DNA from: Bradyrhizobium genomosp. I (2014)
GTDB taxonomy: Bacteria > Pseudomonadota > Alphaproteobacteria > Rhizobiales > Xanthobacteraceae
Assembly: GCF_000261685.1 (NCBI RefSeq)
Contig: NZ_AJQE01000136.1
Location: forward strand, 1 to 58,177
Length of the DNA stretch: 58,177 nt
Direction of reading: 5' to 3'
Shown: positions 44,897-53,912 of the stretch, in pieces
How positions within the stretch are numbered: the stretch's first letter is position 1
Layout: every line of letters begins with the position of its first letter
Made by a program: the position numbers and the translations under genes
Notes under the pieces: model-generated
Seen by the model: the letters and a program-made list of their open reading frames with translations, nothing else
The model's database searches: none
What the model was told of the DNA's origin: nothing

Positions 44897-46375
44897 ATGG
44901 CGGACTACGACCTCGCGATCATCGGCGGCGGCCTGAACGGTGTCAGCCTCGCCCGCGATGCGGCCGGCCGCGGTCTGCGCGTGATTCTGTTCGAGCAGGG
45001 CGATCTCGGCGGCGCGGCATCGTCGGCAACACCGCGGCTGATCCACGGCGATCTCTCGGTGCTGGAGCGCCGCGGCTTCCGACGGGTGCGCCGGGCTCTG
45101 GCCGAGCGCCGCACCTGGCTCCGGATCGCGCCGCATCTGGTCCGGCCGATGCGCTTCGTGCTTCCCGCGCATTCGGACGAGCGTCCACCGTGGCTGCTGC
45201 GCGCCGGTCTATTCCTCTATGACAGCCTCGCCGACCGGAGCGGACTGCCGGGATCGACGACTCTCGACATCACCCACCATCCGGTCGGCAACGCGCTGAA
45301 GCGTCCGCTCGGCACCGCGTTCGAATATTCGGACTGCGTCATCGACGATTCCCGCCTCGTCGTGCTCACGGCGCTGGATGCGGCCGAACGTGGCGCGGCG
45401 ATCCGGACCGGGGCACGCTGCGTGCGTGCCGACAGAACCGACGTCTGGCGGCTCGCGGTGGTCGATCGCGGCCATCGCCGCGCGATCACGACCCGCGCGC
45501 TGGCCAACGCCACCGGAGCCTGGACGCCGCTGGTCGCGGAAACCGTGCTGCGGCAACCCCAGCCGACCATGGCCGCCACGCAGATGAGCCAGATCATCGT
45601 GCCGCGGCTGTTCGAGTCCGATAACGTCTACGTTTTCCAGCACAGCGACGGCCGGCTGATTTTCGCGAGTCCGTTCGAGCGCGACTTCACTCTGATCGGC
45701 ACGGTGACTCGTGACTTCACCGGCGATCCCGCGATCGTGGCAATGCCCGGGGCCGATGTCAGCTATCTCTGCGAAGCGGCCAGCCGCTACTTCCGCGAGC
45801 GCGTTACCCCGACCGACGTGGTCCGGACGGTCTCCGGCGTCAACCTGACGCTGGCATCCGCACGCAGACGTGACGGCACGACCCTGTTCCACGCGCGCCG
45901 GCGCAAGGCGCCGTTGATCACGATGTTCGGCGGCGACGTCACGACATCGCGCCTGCGCGCGGAGCGCGCGATAGCGAAGCTGACGCCGTTCTATCCGATG
46001 TCGCCGCGCTGGACCGCCGGCGCGGCGCTGCCCGGCGGCGACTTTGCCTGGGATCGTTTCGACACGGAGGTCGATCTCGCACGCGAGCGCTGGCGGTTCC
46101 TCTCGGAGCCCGAAGCTCAGCGCTTGATCGCGGCCTATGGCTCGCGATTGCCGGCGGTGCTCGGCGGGGCCAAGACCCGCGACGATCTCGGCCCCGCCTT
46201 CGGTCCCGAACTGACCGGCGCCGAGGTGCGCTATCTGATGGACTGCGAATGGGCTCGCTTCCCCGACGACATCCTGTGGCGCCGCTCCAAGCTCGGTTTG
46301 ACCATGCCCGCAGCGGGCCACGACGCGCTGGCCGCGTTCATGGCAAGTGTGAACGATTCATCCCGAACCGGTTGA
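44897..46375 (+). CDS. glpD: Glycerol-3-phosphate dehydrogenase (FAD, aerobic)
   Basis: The protein has 492 residues. The FAD motif IIGGGLNGVSLARDAAGRG is at the N-terminus, with GDLGGAASSATPRLIHGD, LDITHHPVG, SDCVIDDSRLVV, NATGAWTPLV and a C-terminal helical domain (MDCEWARFPDDILWRRSKLGLT) typical of GlpD. It oxidises sn-glycerol 3-phosphate to dihydroxyacetone phosphate and passes electrons to quinone at the membrane. It lies 36 bp after the EAL gene and 52 bp before the ABC ATPase, all in one direction, so it may share a transcript. No other glycerol genes (glpK, glpF) are here. Confidence 0.94.
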   Translation: MADYDLAIIGGGLNGVSLARDAAGRGLRVILFEQGDLGGAASSATPRLIHGDLSVLERRGFRRVRRALAERRTWLRIAPHLVRPMRFVLPAHSDERPPWLLRAGLFLYDSLADRSGLPGSTTLDITHHPVGNALKRPLGTAFEYSDCVIDDSRLVVLTALDAAERGAAIRTGARCVRADRTDVWRLAVVDRGHRRAITTRALANATGAWTPLVAETVLRQPQPTMAATQMSQIIVPRLFESDNVYVFQHSDGRLIFASPFERDFTLIGTVTRDFTGDPAIVAMPGADVSYLCEAASRYFRERVTPTDVVRTVSGVNLTLASARRRDGTTLFHARRRKAPLITMFGGDVTTSRLRAERAIAKLTPFYPMSPRWTAGAALPGGDFAWDRFDTEVDLARERWRFLSEPEAQRLIAAYGSRLPAVLGGAKTRDDLGPAFGPELTGAEVRYLMDCEWARFPDDILWRRSKLGLTMPAAGHDALAAFMASVNDSSRTG

Positions 46376-46427
46376 GCTGGGGACGATCGGCCGCTAGCGT
46401 GTGGCGGAATCGGGGTTGGCGGGGACC

Positions 46428-47600
46428 ATGACGGACGAGTTGCCCAGAACAGACACCGCGACCAATGCGGCCGGTGGAGATCCGTATCCGGCCGCAGGGC
46501 AGCCGTTGCTGCGGATCGAAGGCGTCGCCAAGACGTTCGGGACGTTCCGCGCCGTCGACGGCGTCTCGCTCGACATCAAGGCCGGCGAGTTCTTCGCGCT
46601 GCTCGGTCCCAGCGGCTGCGGCAAGACCACGCTCCTGCGCATGCTTGCCGGCTTCGAGGCGCCGGACGAGGGGCGCATCCTGCTCGGCGGCAAGGACATC
46701 GCGCAGGCGCTGCCGCACGAGCGTCCGATCAACATGATGTTCCAGAACTATGCGCTGTTCCCGCATCTGTCGGTGCGCGACAACATCGCCTTCGGCCTGA
46801 AGCGCGCCGGGATGCCGCGCGCCGACATCGCCACCCGCGTCGCGGAGATGGTCGCGCTGGTGAAGCTCGAGGGGCTTGAGAAGCGCAAGCCTGACCAGCT
46901 CTCCGGCGGCCAGCGCCAGCGCGTGGCGCTCGCCCGCGCGCTGGCGCGGCGGCCGCAATTGCTGCTGCTCGACGAGCCGCTCGCCGCGCTGGACAAGAAG
47001 CTGCGCGAGAGCACGCAAGGCGAGCTGATGGAGCTGCAACGGCGGCTCGGCATGACCTTCATCATCGTCACCCACGATCAGGAGGAGGCGATGACGATGG
47101 CGAGTCGGATCGGCGTGATGAAGGCCGGCAAGCTCGCCCAGGTCGCGAGTCCTCGCGAACTCTACGAGGCGCCACGCTCGCGCTGGATCGCGGAGTTCGT
47201 CGGCGACATTAATCTGTTCGACGGCGAGTCCAAATTGCGCGATGGTCATCGTCTGGTCATCGGCACGCGTGATGCGGGTGCGCTGGTGGTGGCCGAGCCG
47301 CGCGAACCGCTCGGCGCAGGAAAACTGGCGGTCGCGATCCGCCCCGAGAAGGTGAAGCTGTCGCGCCGCGGCCCGGTGAGCGAGGCCGGTCGTGAGACGG
47401 CGATCAACCGGCTAGACGGCGTCATCGCCGATATCTGCTACCTCGGCGGTACCACCACCTTCAAGGTGAAGCTCGATTCCGGCGGGATGGTGCAGGCTTC
47501 GGTCGTCAACAGTGCACGCATCGACGTCGACGCCTACAGCCTGAACCAGCACGTCGTCGCCTGGTTCACGCCCGACGATTGCGTGGTGTTGCTGTCATGA
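46428..47600 (+). CDS. ABC transporter ATPase, polyamine type (PotA/PotG-like)
   Basis: The protein has 390 residues. An ABC ATPase domain (about 28-260) has Walker A GPSGCGKTT, Q-loop MFQNYALFP, signature LSGGQRQRVALARA, Walker B LLLLDEPL and the H-loop VTHDQEEA. A TOBE domain (about 290-385, VAIRPEKVKLSR) follows, as in PotA. It should energise import of a polyamine or related solute. The ATG at 46428 has GGGG upstream; a GTG at 46401 is the alternative. Its end overlaps the next permease by ATGA. No substrate-binding protein gene is linked. Confidence 0.92.
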   Translation: MTDELPRTDTATNAAGGDPYPAAGQPLLRIEGVAKTFGTFRAVDGVSLDIKAGEFFALLGPSGCGKTTLLRMLAGFEAPDEGRILLGGKDIAQALPHERPINMMFQNYALFPHLSVRDNIAFGLKRAGMPRADIATRVAEMVALVKLEGLEKRKPDQLSGGQRQRVALARALARRPQLLLLDEPLAALDKKLRESTQGELMELQRRLGMTFIIVTHDQEEAMTMASRIGVMKAGKLAQVASPRELYEAPRSRWIAEFVGDINLFDGESKLRDGHRLVIGTRDAGALVVAEPREPLGAGKLAVAIRPEKVKLSRRGPVSEAGRETAINRLDGVIADICYLGGTTTFKVKLDSGGMVQASVVNSARIDVDAYSLNQHVVAWFTPDDCVVLLS

Positions 47601-48511
47601 GCTCCCGCCGCATCTTCGCGCGACCGGCGCGCTTTGCCGCGATCGCACCCTATGTCTGGATGGTGCTGTTCTTCCTGGTGCCGTTCGCCTTCGTGTTGAA
47701 GATCAGCCTGTCACAGACGGCGATCGCACAGCCGCCCTACGAGCCAGTGTTCGACCTGGCGGCGGGATGGGACGCGCTCAAGACGGCCTTTGCCGCGCTC
47801 TCGATCGACAATTTCAGGCTGATCGTCTCCGACGACATCTACGTGTTCGCCTATGTGCGCAGCCTCACCGTTGCCGTCACGGCGACCGCGCTGCTGCTCC
47901 TGATCGGCTATCCCATCGCCTATGGCATGGCGCGATTACCAGAACGCTGGCAGGCGGTGGCGATGGTGCTGGTGATCGTGCCGTTCTGGACCTCGTTCCT
48001 GATCCGCATCTATGCCTGGATCAACATCCTCCAGCACGACGGCCTGCTCAACCAGATCCTGCTGGCGCTGCATCTGGTCAGCCAGCCCGTGGTTTGGCTT
48101 TCCACCGACACCGCGATGTATATCGGCATCGTCTATTCGTACTTGCCGTTCATGATCCTGCCGCTTTACGCCACGCTCGCCAAGATGGAGCCGGCGCTGG
48201 AGGAGGCGGCCGGCGATCTCGGCGCGCCGCCATGGCAGGTGTTCTGGCTCGTCACTTTTCCGTTGTCGCTGCCCGGCATCGGCGCCGGCGTGCTGTTGTG
48301 TTTCATCCCGATCGTCGGCGAGTTCGTCATTCCAGACCTTTTGGCCGGCTCCAATTCGCTGATGATCGGCCAGACCCTGTGGCTGGAATTCTTCACCAAC
48401 AAGGACTGGCCGGTTGCCTCCGCCGCGGCCATCGTGCTGCTGGTGGTTCTGCTGGTCCCGCTACTGCTGTATGAGCGGCTGCAGAAGCGGCAGCTGGAGC
48501 AGGGGCGCTGA
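47597..48511 (+). CDS. ABC transporter permease, PotB/PotH-like
   Basis: The protein has 304 residues and six helices. It has the binding-protein-dependent permease EAA loop (EEAAGDLGAPPWQVFWLVTFPLSLPGIGAGVLL) after TAMYIGIVYSYLPFMILPLY, matching PotB/PotH. The ATG at 47597 overlaps the ATPase stop (ATGA), and the PotC-like gene begins 5 bp after its stop, so the three are one operon. The substrate is unknown; spermidine, putrescine or another small cation is the family's usual range. Confidence 0.93.
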   Translation: MSSRRIFARPARFAAIAPYVWMVLFFLVPFAFVLKISLSQTAIAQPPYEPVFDLAAGWDALKTAFAALSIDNFRLIVSDDIYVFAYVRSLTVAVTATALLLLIGYPIAYGMARLPERWQAVAMVLVIVPFWTSFLIRIYAWINILQHDGLLNQILLALHLVSQPVVWLSTDTAMYIGIVYSYLPFMILPLYATLAKMEPALEEAAGDLGAPPWQVFWLVTFPLSLPGIGAGVLLCFIPIVGEFVIPDLLAGSNSLMIGQTLWLEFFTNKDWPVASAAAIVLLVVLLVPLLLYERLQKRQLEQGR

Positions 48512-48515
48512 GGCT

Positions 48516-49328
48516 ATGCGCAAAATCCCCCGTCTGTCCCGATTCAACGTCGCCTCGCTCGCGCTGGGCCTGGCGTTCCTCTATCTGCCGATCCTCATCC
48601 TCGTCATCTATTCCTTCAACGCCTCGCGTCTGGTGACGGTGTGGGGCGGCTGGTCGCTGCGCTGGTATCAGGAACTCTTCAATGACCGCGCCATGATCGA
48701 GGCGGCCTGGATGAGCCTGCGGGTCGCGGTCTCCTCCGCCACCATCGCGACGCTGCTCGGTACGCTCGCTGCGGTCGCGCTGTCGCGCGGCGAGCGCTTT
48801 CGTGGCCGCACGCTGTTCTCCGGCATGCTCTATGCGCCGCTGGTGATGCCTGAGGTGATCACCGGATTGTCGCTGCTGCTGCTGTTCGTCGCCCTAAACG
48901 CGGAGCGCGGCTTCTGGACGGTGACGATCGCCCACACCACGCTGACGATGTGCTTCGTTGCTGTGGTGGTGCAGTCCCGCCTCGGCTCGCTCGATCGTTC
49001 GCTCGAGGAGGCCGCGATGGACCTTGGCTGCGACCCGGTGCGCGCCTTTCTGTCGGTGACGCTGCCGCTGATCGCGCCCGCGATCGTTGCCGGCTGGATG
49101 CTGGCCTTCACGCTGTCGCTCGACGATCTCGTGATCGCGAGCTTCACTACCGGCCCCGGCTCCGCGACGCTGCCGATCCGCATCTATTCGGAGGTGCGGC
49201 TCGGGGTGAAGCCCGAGATCAACGCGATCTGCACGCTGGTGATTGCCGTGATCGCGGTGGTCATCGTCATCGCTTCGCTCGCTTCGAAACTGTCGAGCTC
49301 GCAGGGCGAGAGCGCGGCGCCGCTGTAG
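48516..49328 (+). CDS. ABC transporter permease, PotC/PotI-like
   Basis: The protein has 270 residues and six helices. The N-terminus begins MRKIPRLSRFNVASLALGLAF, then YSFNASRLVTVWGGWSLRWY, typical of PotC/PotI, and the EAA loop reads EEAAMDLGCDPVRAFLSVTLPLIAP. It pairs with the upstream PotB-like permease to form the channel. The gene ends just before a palindromic repeat and faces the convergent sugar-type ABC cluster. Confidence 0.93.
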   Translation: MRKIPRLSRFNVASLALGLAFLYLPILILVIYSFNASRLVTVWGGWSLRWYQELFNDRAMIEAAWMSLRVAVSSATIATLLGTLAAVALSRGERFRGRTLFSGMLYAPLVMPEVITGLSLLLLFVALNAERGFWTVTIAHTTLTMCFVAVVVQSRLGSLDRSLEEAAMDLGCDPVRAFLSVTLPLIAPAIVAGWMLAFTLSLDDLVIASFTTGPGSATLPIRIYSEVRLGVKPEINAICTLVIAVIAVVIVIASLASKLSSSQGESAAPL

Positions 49329-49334
49329 CGGAAA

Positions 49335-49435
49335 GTGTCATTCCGGGCGATGCGAAGCATCGAACTACGGTGCGCAATTGCGCACCTGAGAATCTCGAGA
49401 TTCCGGGTTCGCGCTGCGCGCGCCCCGGAGTGACA
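49335..49435. repeat. Long imperfect palindromic repeat between convergent ABC clusters
   Basis: GTGTCATTCCGGG at the left end and CCCCGGAGTGACAC at the right end are near-complementary, and the interior holds further inverted pieces (GATGCGAAGCATC, GGTGCGCAATTGCGCACC, AATCTCGAGATT, GCGCTGCGCGC). This fits a dispersed rhizobial palindromic element able to fold into a long multi-hairpin structure. It probably also ends transcription from both sides. Confidence 0.75.
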
Positions 49436-49439
49436 CCAT

Positions 49440-50291
49440 TTACGACTTCACCGCGCCCGCCGTGAGCCCGCCCACCATGTAGCGGCGGAAGGCGTAATAG
49501 ACCGCGGCCGGCGGCAGCGCGTAGATGAAGCCGGTGGTCATCAGCAGCTCCCACGGCGAATCGTCGGCGGCGAGGAAGTTGCCGAGTGCGACGGGGAGGG
49601 TGATATCGCGGTCGTTGGACAGCAACAGGAACGCGTAGAGATATTCGTTCCAGGCCAGCAGCACGGCATAGGTTCCGATCGCGACCAGCGAAGGCATCAT
49701 CAGCGGCAGGTAGACCAAGCGGAAGATCTGCAGCGTGGTGGCGCCGTCCATGACCGCGGCCTCATCCAGTTCGACCGGCAGCTTGTCGGAGGCCTGCTTG
49801 AGCACCCAGATCGCGTAGGGGCTGGCGATGGTCACCATGGCCAGGATCAGCGACCAGTGATTGTTGAGCAGGCCGTAATTGCCCATGGTGCGGTACATCG
49901 GCACGGCGAGGAAGGCCGCGGGGATGAAGTAGGTGAAGAGCGCGAGGTTCAGCACGGCGCGTCCGCCCGGCACCTTCAACCGCGAGATCGAGAAAGCCGC
50001 AGCGGTCGCGATGAACAGCGTCAGCACGCCGACGGAAACGGCGATCACCGTGGAATTCCAGAACTGGACGTAGAAATCGCGGAGGAAATAGTGCTGCTGC
50101 TTGAACACGATCTCGAAGTTGTGCAGCGTCGGATGGTCCGGCCACAGCTTGCCCGAGAACGCGTCCTCCTTCGGGGAAATCGCGAACAGGAACATGTGAT
50201 AGATCGGTATCATCGTCCACAGGAAGACGGGGATGCCGATCAGCAGCAGCCGCGCTTCGGTCGCGACGTCACGGAGAGAGGGAAGCTTCAT
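49440..50291 (-). CDS. Carbohydrate ABC transporter permease (MalG type)
   Basis: The protein has 283 residues and six helices. After FLWTMIPIYHMFLFAISPKEDAF come the EAA loop (DEAAVMDGATTLQIFRLVYLPLMMPSLVA) and TGFIYALPPAAVYYAFRRYMVGGLTAGAVKS, the usual MalG-family C-terminus. The start at 50291 overlaps the MalF-type stop by ATGA; a frame running to 50558 lies inside the neighbour. With the MalF-type subunit it would import a sugar or sugar derivative through the cytoplasmic membrane. Confidence 0.93.
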   Translation of the reverse strand: MKLPSLRDVATEARLLLIGIPVFLWTMIPIYHMFLFAISPKEDAFSGKLWPDHPTLHNFEIVFKQQHYFLRDFYVQFWNSTVIAVSVGVLTLFIATAAAFSISRLKVPGGRAVLNLALFTYFIPAAFLAVPMYRTMGNYGLLNNHWSLILAMVTIASPYAIWVLKQASDKLPVELDEAAVMDGATTLQIFRLVYLPLMMPSLVAIGTYAVLLAWNEYLYAFLLLSNDRDITLPVALGNFLAADDSPWELLMTTGFIYALPPAAVYYAFRRYMVGGLTAGAVKS

Positions 50292-51160
50292 CGCGACAAC
50301 CGTTTCATCATGAAGTACACGAGCGGCAGGACGAACGGCATCGCGCAGACGATGGATGCCATCGCCAGCGAGAGCTGGTCGAGCCGGAGATAGCGGATGC
50401 CGAGCGTCGCCAGCACGTGCGTGAGGTCGGCAGGTCCCCCGCCGGTGAGCAGGTAGACGCTGTTGAAATCGCCGAGCGTCCAGATCATCGAGAGCAGCGT
50501 GCAGGTGACGTAGAGCGTCTGCATCGAGGGCCAGGTGATGAAGCGGAATTTCTGCCACCAGCTCGCGCCATCGACCTCGGCGGCCTCGAACAGATCGTGC
50601 GAGATCGCAAGGCGGCCGGTGATCAGGATCAGCGTCCAGAACGGCAGCGACTTCCAGATGTGCACGGCGATCGCCATGGTCAGCGCCACCGTCGGATCGT
50701 TCAGCCAGTTCGGGCCGTCATCGCCGGTGAGGGAGAAGATGTAGTGGTTGATCATGCCCCATTCGGGATTGAGCATGAAGCGCACCGACAGGATGGTCGG
50801 GATCGACGGCACCGCCCAGGGCAGGATGAAGATCACCGAGAGCCATTTGATCCAGGTGCGCTGCTGGGCGAAGAAGCCGGACAGGAACAGCGCGATCAGC
50901 ATCTTGATGTTGATGCCGATGACCAGGAAGATCAGCGTGTTGACCGCGGCGCGCGCAAAGATCGGATCATTGTAGAGCGCCACATAATTTGACGGGGCCC
51001 GCGCCAGCCACAGCCCGTAGCCGACGGGATAGACGACGAAGGCAAGGAAAACGAGCAGATAGGGCGCGAGCAGGATGATTCCCCAGACCTGCGCCGGGGT
51101 CAGCCGCGACGACAAGGGCGGGCCGGGGATTGCCTGATCGCCAGAGAGCGTGATCGCCAT
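50288..51160 (-). CDS. Carbohydrate ABC transporter permease (MalF type)
   Basis: The protein has 290 residues and six helices. It shows the N-terminal PAQVWGIILLAPYLLVFLAFVVYP, LPWAVPSIPTILSVRFMLNPEWGMINH and the EAA loop (EAAEVDGASWWQKFRFITWPSMQTL). The ATG at 51160 has GAAGAG upstream. It lies 93 bp after the binding-protein gene and is coupled to the MalG-type gene. The substrate is unknown. Confidence 0.93.
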   Translation of the reverse strand: MAITLSGDQAIPGPPLSSRLTPAQVWGIILLAPYLLVFLAFVVYPVGYGLWLARAPSNYVALYNDPIFARAAVNTLIFLVIGINIKMLIALFLSGFFAQQRTWIKWLSVIFILPWAVPSIPTILSVRFMLNPEWGMINHYIFSLTGDDGPNWLNDPTVALTMAIAVHIWKSLPFWTLILITGRLAISHDLFEAAEVDGASWWQKFRFITWPSMQTLYVTCTLLSMIWTLGDFNSVYLLTGGGPADLTHVLATLGIRYLRLDQLSLAMASIVCAMPFVLPLVYFMMKRLSR

Positions 51161-51253
51161 TCTTTCGAACTCTTCAAGGAGAAGCCGGCCGCGAAACGCG
51201 GCCGGTGTTGTTCTTGCATCCTCTCCCGCAACGCGGAGAAAGGGGCGGGCGAC

Positions 51254-52639
51254 TTAACCCGCGACCTGCTTGATGCGGGCGATCAGTTCGTCGACGGCCT
51301 TGTCGACCGGGACCTTCTCGCTGACGACGCGGTTCATTGCCTTCGCCCACACGTTCTCGTTGTTGAGGATCGTGAACTTCCAGTTCTTGGTGAAATCGAA
51401 CGCGGCGGTGCCGCCCTTGAACTGCGCGTAGACGGCCTTGCGGTGCCTGTCAGCCTGCCAGAACGGGCTTTCCTGGCTTTCCTTGGTCACCGGGAACCAG
51501 CGGCCGAGCGCGCCCTCGATGTAGGGACGGACGTTCTCTTCCTGGAGCAGGAAGCTGATGAACTGCTTGGCCTCGGCCTTGTTCTTGGCTGCGGTGAACA
51601 CCAGCCCGGTCTTGACGTCGGAGCGGTACTTGATGGTTGAACCATCCGGCGCCTTCGGGAAGGATGCCGTGATGATGTCCTGCTCATAGGCCTTCTTGCC
51701 GGCGTCGCGCTGCTCCTGGGTGAGCGCCTGGTTCTGCGAGTCCTCGAACCACTTCGCCGCGATCGAAATCGTGAAGTTGTGGGTCATCACGATGGTCTTG
51801 TTGTGGAACGCGACGTTGTTGTCGGGATCCTTCCAGGTGGTCGAGGAGGGCGGGGTGCAGCCCTTGATGTAGGTGTCGGTATAGTCCTTCATCGCCTTGA
51901 TCAGGCCGTCACGGACCTTCGGGTCGTCGACCAGCAACTTGCCGTCATCGTCGACCAGCTTGACGTGGTAGGCATCCATGAAGGTGTAGAACGACTGGAA
52001 GGAGTCGGTGGATTCCACGCCCATCGGCTGGCCCACGGCGTAGATGCGCTGGCCGGTGGCCTTGCGGATCGCCGGCTGCACCTTGTCGCACCAGAACGTC
52101 CAATAGCCAGTCCAGTCGTTCGGGATGTCGCTCTGCTTGAAGCCGGCCTTCTCCAGCATGTCGTTCCAGATCTGGACGTGCATGCTCTGCTGCTTCAACG
52201 GAAAGCCGTAATAGGCCTTCTTCTTGGTGACGTCGTTGTAGAGGATCGACGCATCCAGCGTATTCTGCACGAACCGGCCCTTGATCGGCTCCATGACGTC
52301 CGTGAGATCCTCGAGCTTGCCCTCATAGGCCCACTTGCCCTGCGCCTGCACGTCATAGGAGTCGGAATAGGCGACATCGGGAACCGTGCCGGCATCGAGC
52401 GCGGCGACCGTCTTCGGAATCATGTCCTGGATCGCGTATTGCGACAATTCGACCTTGATGCCGGTCTTGGCTTCGAATTTCTTGATCGTCTCGATCAGCG
52501 CGTCGTCTTCGGAGCGATAGAAGCCCTTGCCCCACCAGACCGTGATCGTCTTCTGCTGTGCAAAGGCGGGTGCAGTGGCAGCAAAAAGCCCGGCTGCAGC
52601 GACCGCCAATGATACTGCGCCAATTACCTTGGATCTCAC
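51254..52639 (-). CDS. ABC transporter substrate-binding protein, carbohydrate (family 1) type
   Basis: The protein has 461 residues. A signal peptide (VIGAVSLAVAAAGLFAATAPAFA, cleavage before QQK) is followed by ITVWWGKGFYRSEDDALIETIKKFEAKTGIKVE, and the body has the family-1 features (VPDVAYSDSYDVQAQ, YYGFPLKQQSMHVQIWNDMLEKAG). It should bind a sugar in the periplasm. The likely start is a GTG at 52639 with GGGAGAAA upstream; a TTG at 52654 is less likely. It is the first gene of the leftward operon binding protein, MalF type, MalG type. No ATPase gene is in this operon. Confidence 0.93.
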   Translation of the reverse strand: MRSKVIGAVSLAVAAAGLFAATAPAFAQQKTITVWWGKGFYRSEDDALIETIKKFEAKTGIKVELSQYAIQDMIPKTVAALDAGTVPDVAYSDSYDVQAQGKWAYEGKLEDLTDVMEPIKGRFVQNTLDASILYNDVTKKKAYYGFPLKQQSMHVQIWNDMLEKAGFKQSDIPNDWTGYWTFWCDKVQPAIRKATGQRIYAVGQPMGVESTDSFQSFYTFMDAYHVKLVDDDGKLLVDDPKVRDGLIKAMKDYTDTYIKGCTPPSSTTWKDPDNNVAFHNKTIVMTHNFTISIAAKWFEDSQNQALTQEQRDAGKKAYEQDIITASFPKAPDGSTIKYRSDVKTGLVFTAAKNKAEAKQFISFLLQEENVRPYIEGALGRWFPVTKESQESPFWQADRHRKAVYAQFKGGTAAFDFTKNWKFTILNNENVWAKAMNRVVSEKVPVDKAVDELIARIKQVAG

Positions 52640-52814
52640 GTTTTTCTCCCTCAAACGGCCGGTGTTTTTAACCGGTCGTATAAAACACTAGCGCATGGTC
52701 GTCATCCGATCTAGCGGCATGTTGTCAGACATAGGTCGTGGTTGGAATTCGCGCATCGATCCAAAGGTCGCATCGATGCATGCCAATCAATTCACCTCGT
52801 GGCGTCTGGCTTCG

Positions 52815-53795
52815 TCAGCGTTTTCCTTTGAGGCCCGTCGAAGCGGCATTCGAACTCGCCTCAGCGGATCGGGGCCGCGGCTTGCCTTGCCCGCTTGTCG
52901 GGGAAGGAGAACGCCATGCCTCGAGGAGCATCTTGAGAAATTGGCTGGCATGAGGCGATAGCGTCGCCCCGCGCCTGCGCACGATGCCGATCGTCCGCGA
53001 CACTTCCGGCTCGGTCAGCCGAATGGTGTGAATGATCGGATGGCCGGCCGCTGGCGTCGCGAGCCTCGGCAGCACGGCGATGCCGAGGCCCGCTTCGACC
53101 AGGCCAAGCGAGCCGGAGAGGTGAGCGACTTCATAGGACCAGTTCAGCTGCAGGCCGTGTCGCGCCAGCGCATTGTCGATCAGCGCGCGATTGCCGCTGT
53201 TGCGACCGACGGTGATGACTCGGTGCGACACGATCTCCGACCAACTGACCTGCCTGCGCGATGCCAGCGGATGGTCGTGACGGCAGGCCAGGACGAAGGG
53301 ATCCTCAACCAGTTTCTCGAACTCGATTTCCGCATGCGAAGCGCCGATGAAGTTGATGCCGAAGTCGGCTTCTCCGCGCGCGACCGCTTCCAATCCCTCG
53401 TTGGCACCGATGTCGAGTATCCGGATGCGAATGCGCGGATACGCTTCGGCAAACCGACCGATCGCACGCGGCAGGAAATAGAACACCGCTGTCGGCACCG
53501 CAGCCACCGAGACCAGGCCTGAACTTCGCGCGCCGATATCGTGGATGGCGAGCACCGAGGTCTCGAACTCGTCGATGAGGCGGCGCACCTTCGGCAGGAA
53601 GTCGCGCCCGGTCATGGTGAGATTGACGTGGCGCGTCGACCGTTCGAGCAACGGTGCACCGAGGCTCTTTTCCAGCTTTTGAATGCGTCGGCTCAGCGCC
53701 GGCTGCGACAGGTTCAGCGCCCTGGCGGTGCGGACGAAGCTTCCCGTCTCCGCCACGGTGATGAACGCCTTGAGGTCGAGCAGTTCCGCGTTCAT
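52815..53795 (-). CDS. LysR-type transcriptional regulator
   Basis: The protein has 326 residues. The winged helix (about 1-62) has FITVAETGSFVRTARALNLSQPALSRRIQKLEKSLGAPLLERSTR, and the effector domain has the LTTR hinge and DFGINFIGASH, RHDHPLASR segments. The ATG at 53795 has GGAG six bases upstream; an ATG at 53807 would overlap the palindrome. It is divergent from the tautomerase gene and next to a DctA-type transporter, so it probably controls this pair with a carboxylate inducer. A GalR-like role is inferred. Confidence 0.93.
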   Translation of the reverse strand: MNAELLDLKAFITVAETGSFVRTARALNLSQPALSRRIQKLEKSLGAPLLERSTRHVNLTMTGRDFLPKVRRLIDEFETSVLAIHDIGARSSGLVSVAAVPTAVFYFLPRAIGRFAEAYPRIRIRILDIGANEGLEAVARGEADFGINFIGASHAEIEFEKLVEDPFVLACRHDHPLASRRQVSWSEIVSHRVITVGRNSGNRALIDNALARHGLQLNWSYEVAHLSGSLGLVEAGLGIAVLPRLATPAAGHPIIHTIRLTEPEVSRTIGIVRRRGATLSPHASQFLKMLLEAWRSPSPTSGQGKPRPRSAEASSNAASTGLKGKR

Positions 53796-53805
53796 GGCAG
53801 GCTCC

Positions 53806-53828
53806 ATTATATCGATATACGAAATAAT
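53806..53828. promoter_or_regulatory. LysR-box palindrome (T-N11-A) in the divergent promoter
   Basis: ATTATATCG and CGAAATAAT form a 9-bp inverted repeat with one mismatch and a 5-bp centre. T(53810)-N11-A(53822) and T(53812)-N11-A(53824) fit the LysR-type binding box. It begins 11 bp upstream of the LysR start codon and 85 bp upstream of the tautomerase start, in an AT-rich stretch of an otherwise GC-rich window. Confidence 0.75.
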
Positions 53829-53912
53829 ACATCAGATCTTTGCATTTCACAAAATAGTTCTGCCGAAGGATGCTCTGGCCTGCGTGAAGATGTCGCCGAA
53901 CGGAAGAGCTCC

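Noticed and set aside
42734..45172. An 812-codon open frame on the minus strand opposite the GGDEF-EAL gene
   Set aside because: It is antisense to a gene with clear PAS, GGDEF and EAL motifs. Its composition is that of a codon-bias shadow and it also runs into glpD.
52659..52676. Repeated CCGGT motif upstream of the sugar-binding-protein gene as an operator
   Set aside because: Two 5-bp direct repeats are too short to distinguish from chance, and no regulator gene is linked to that operon.
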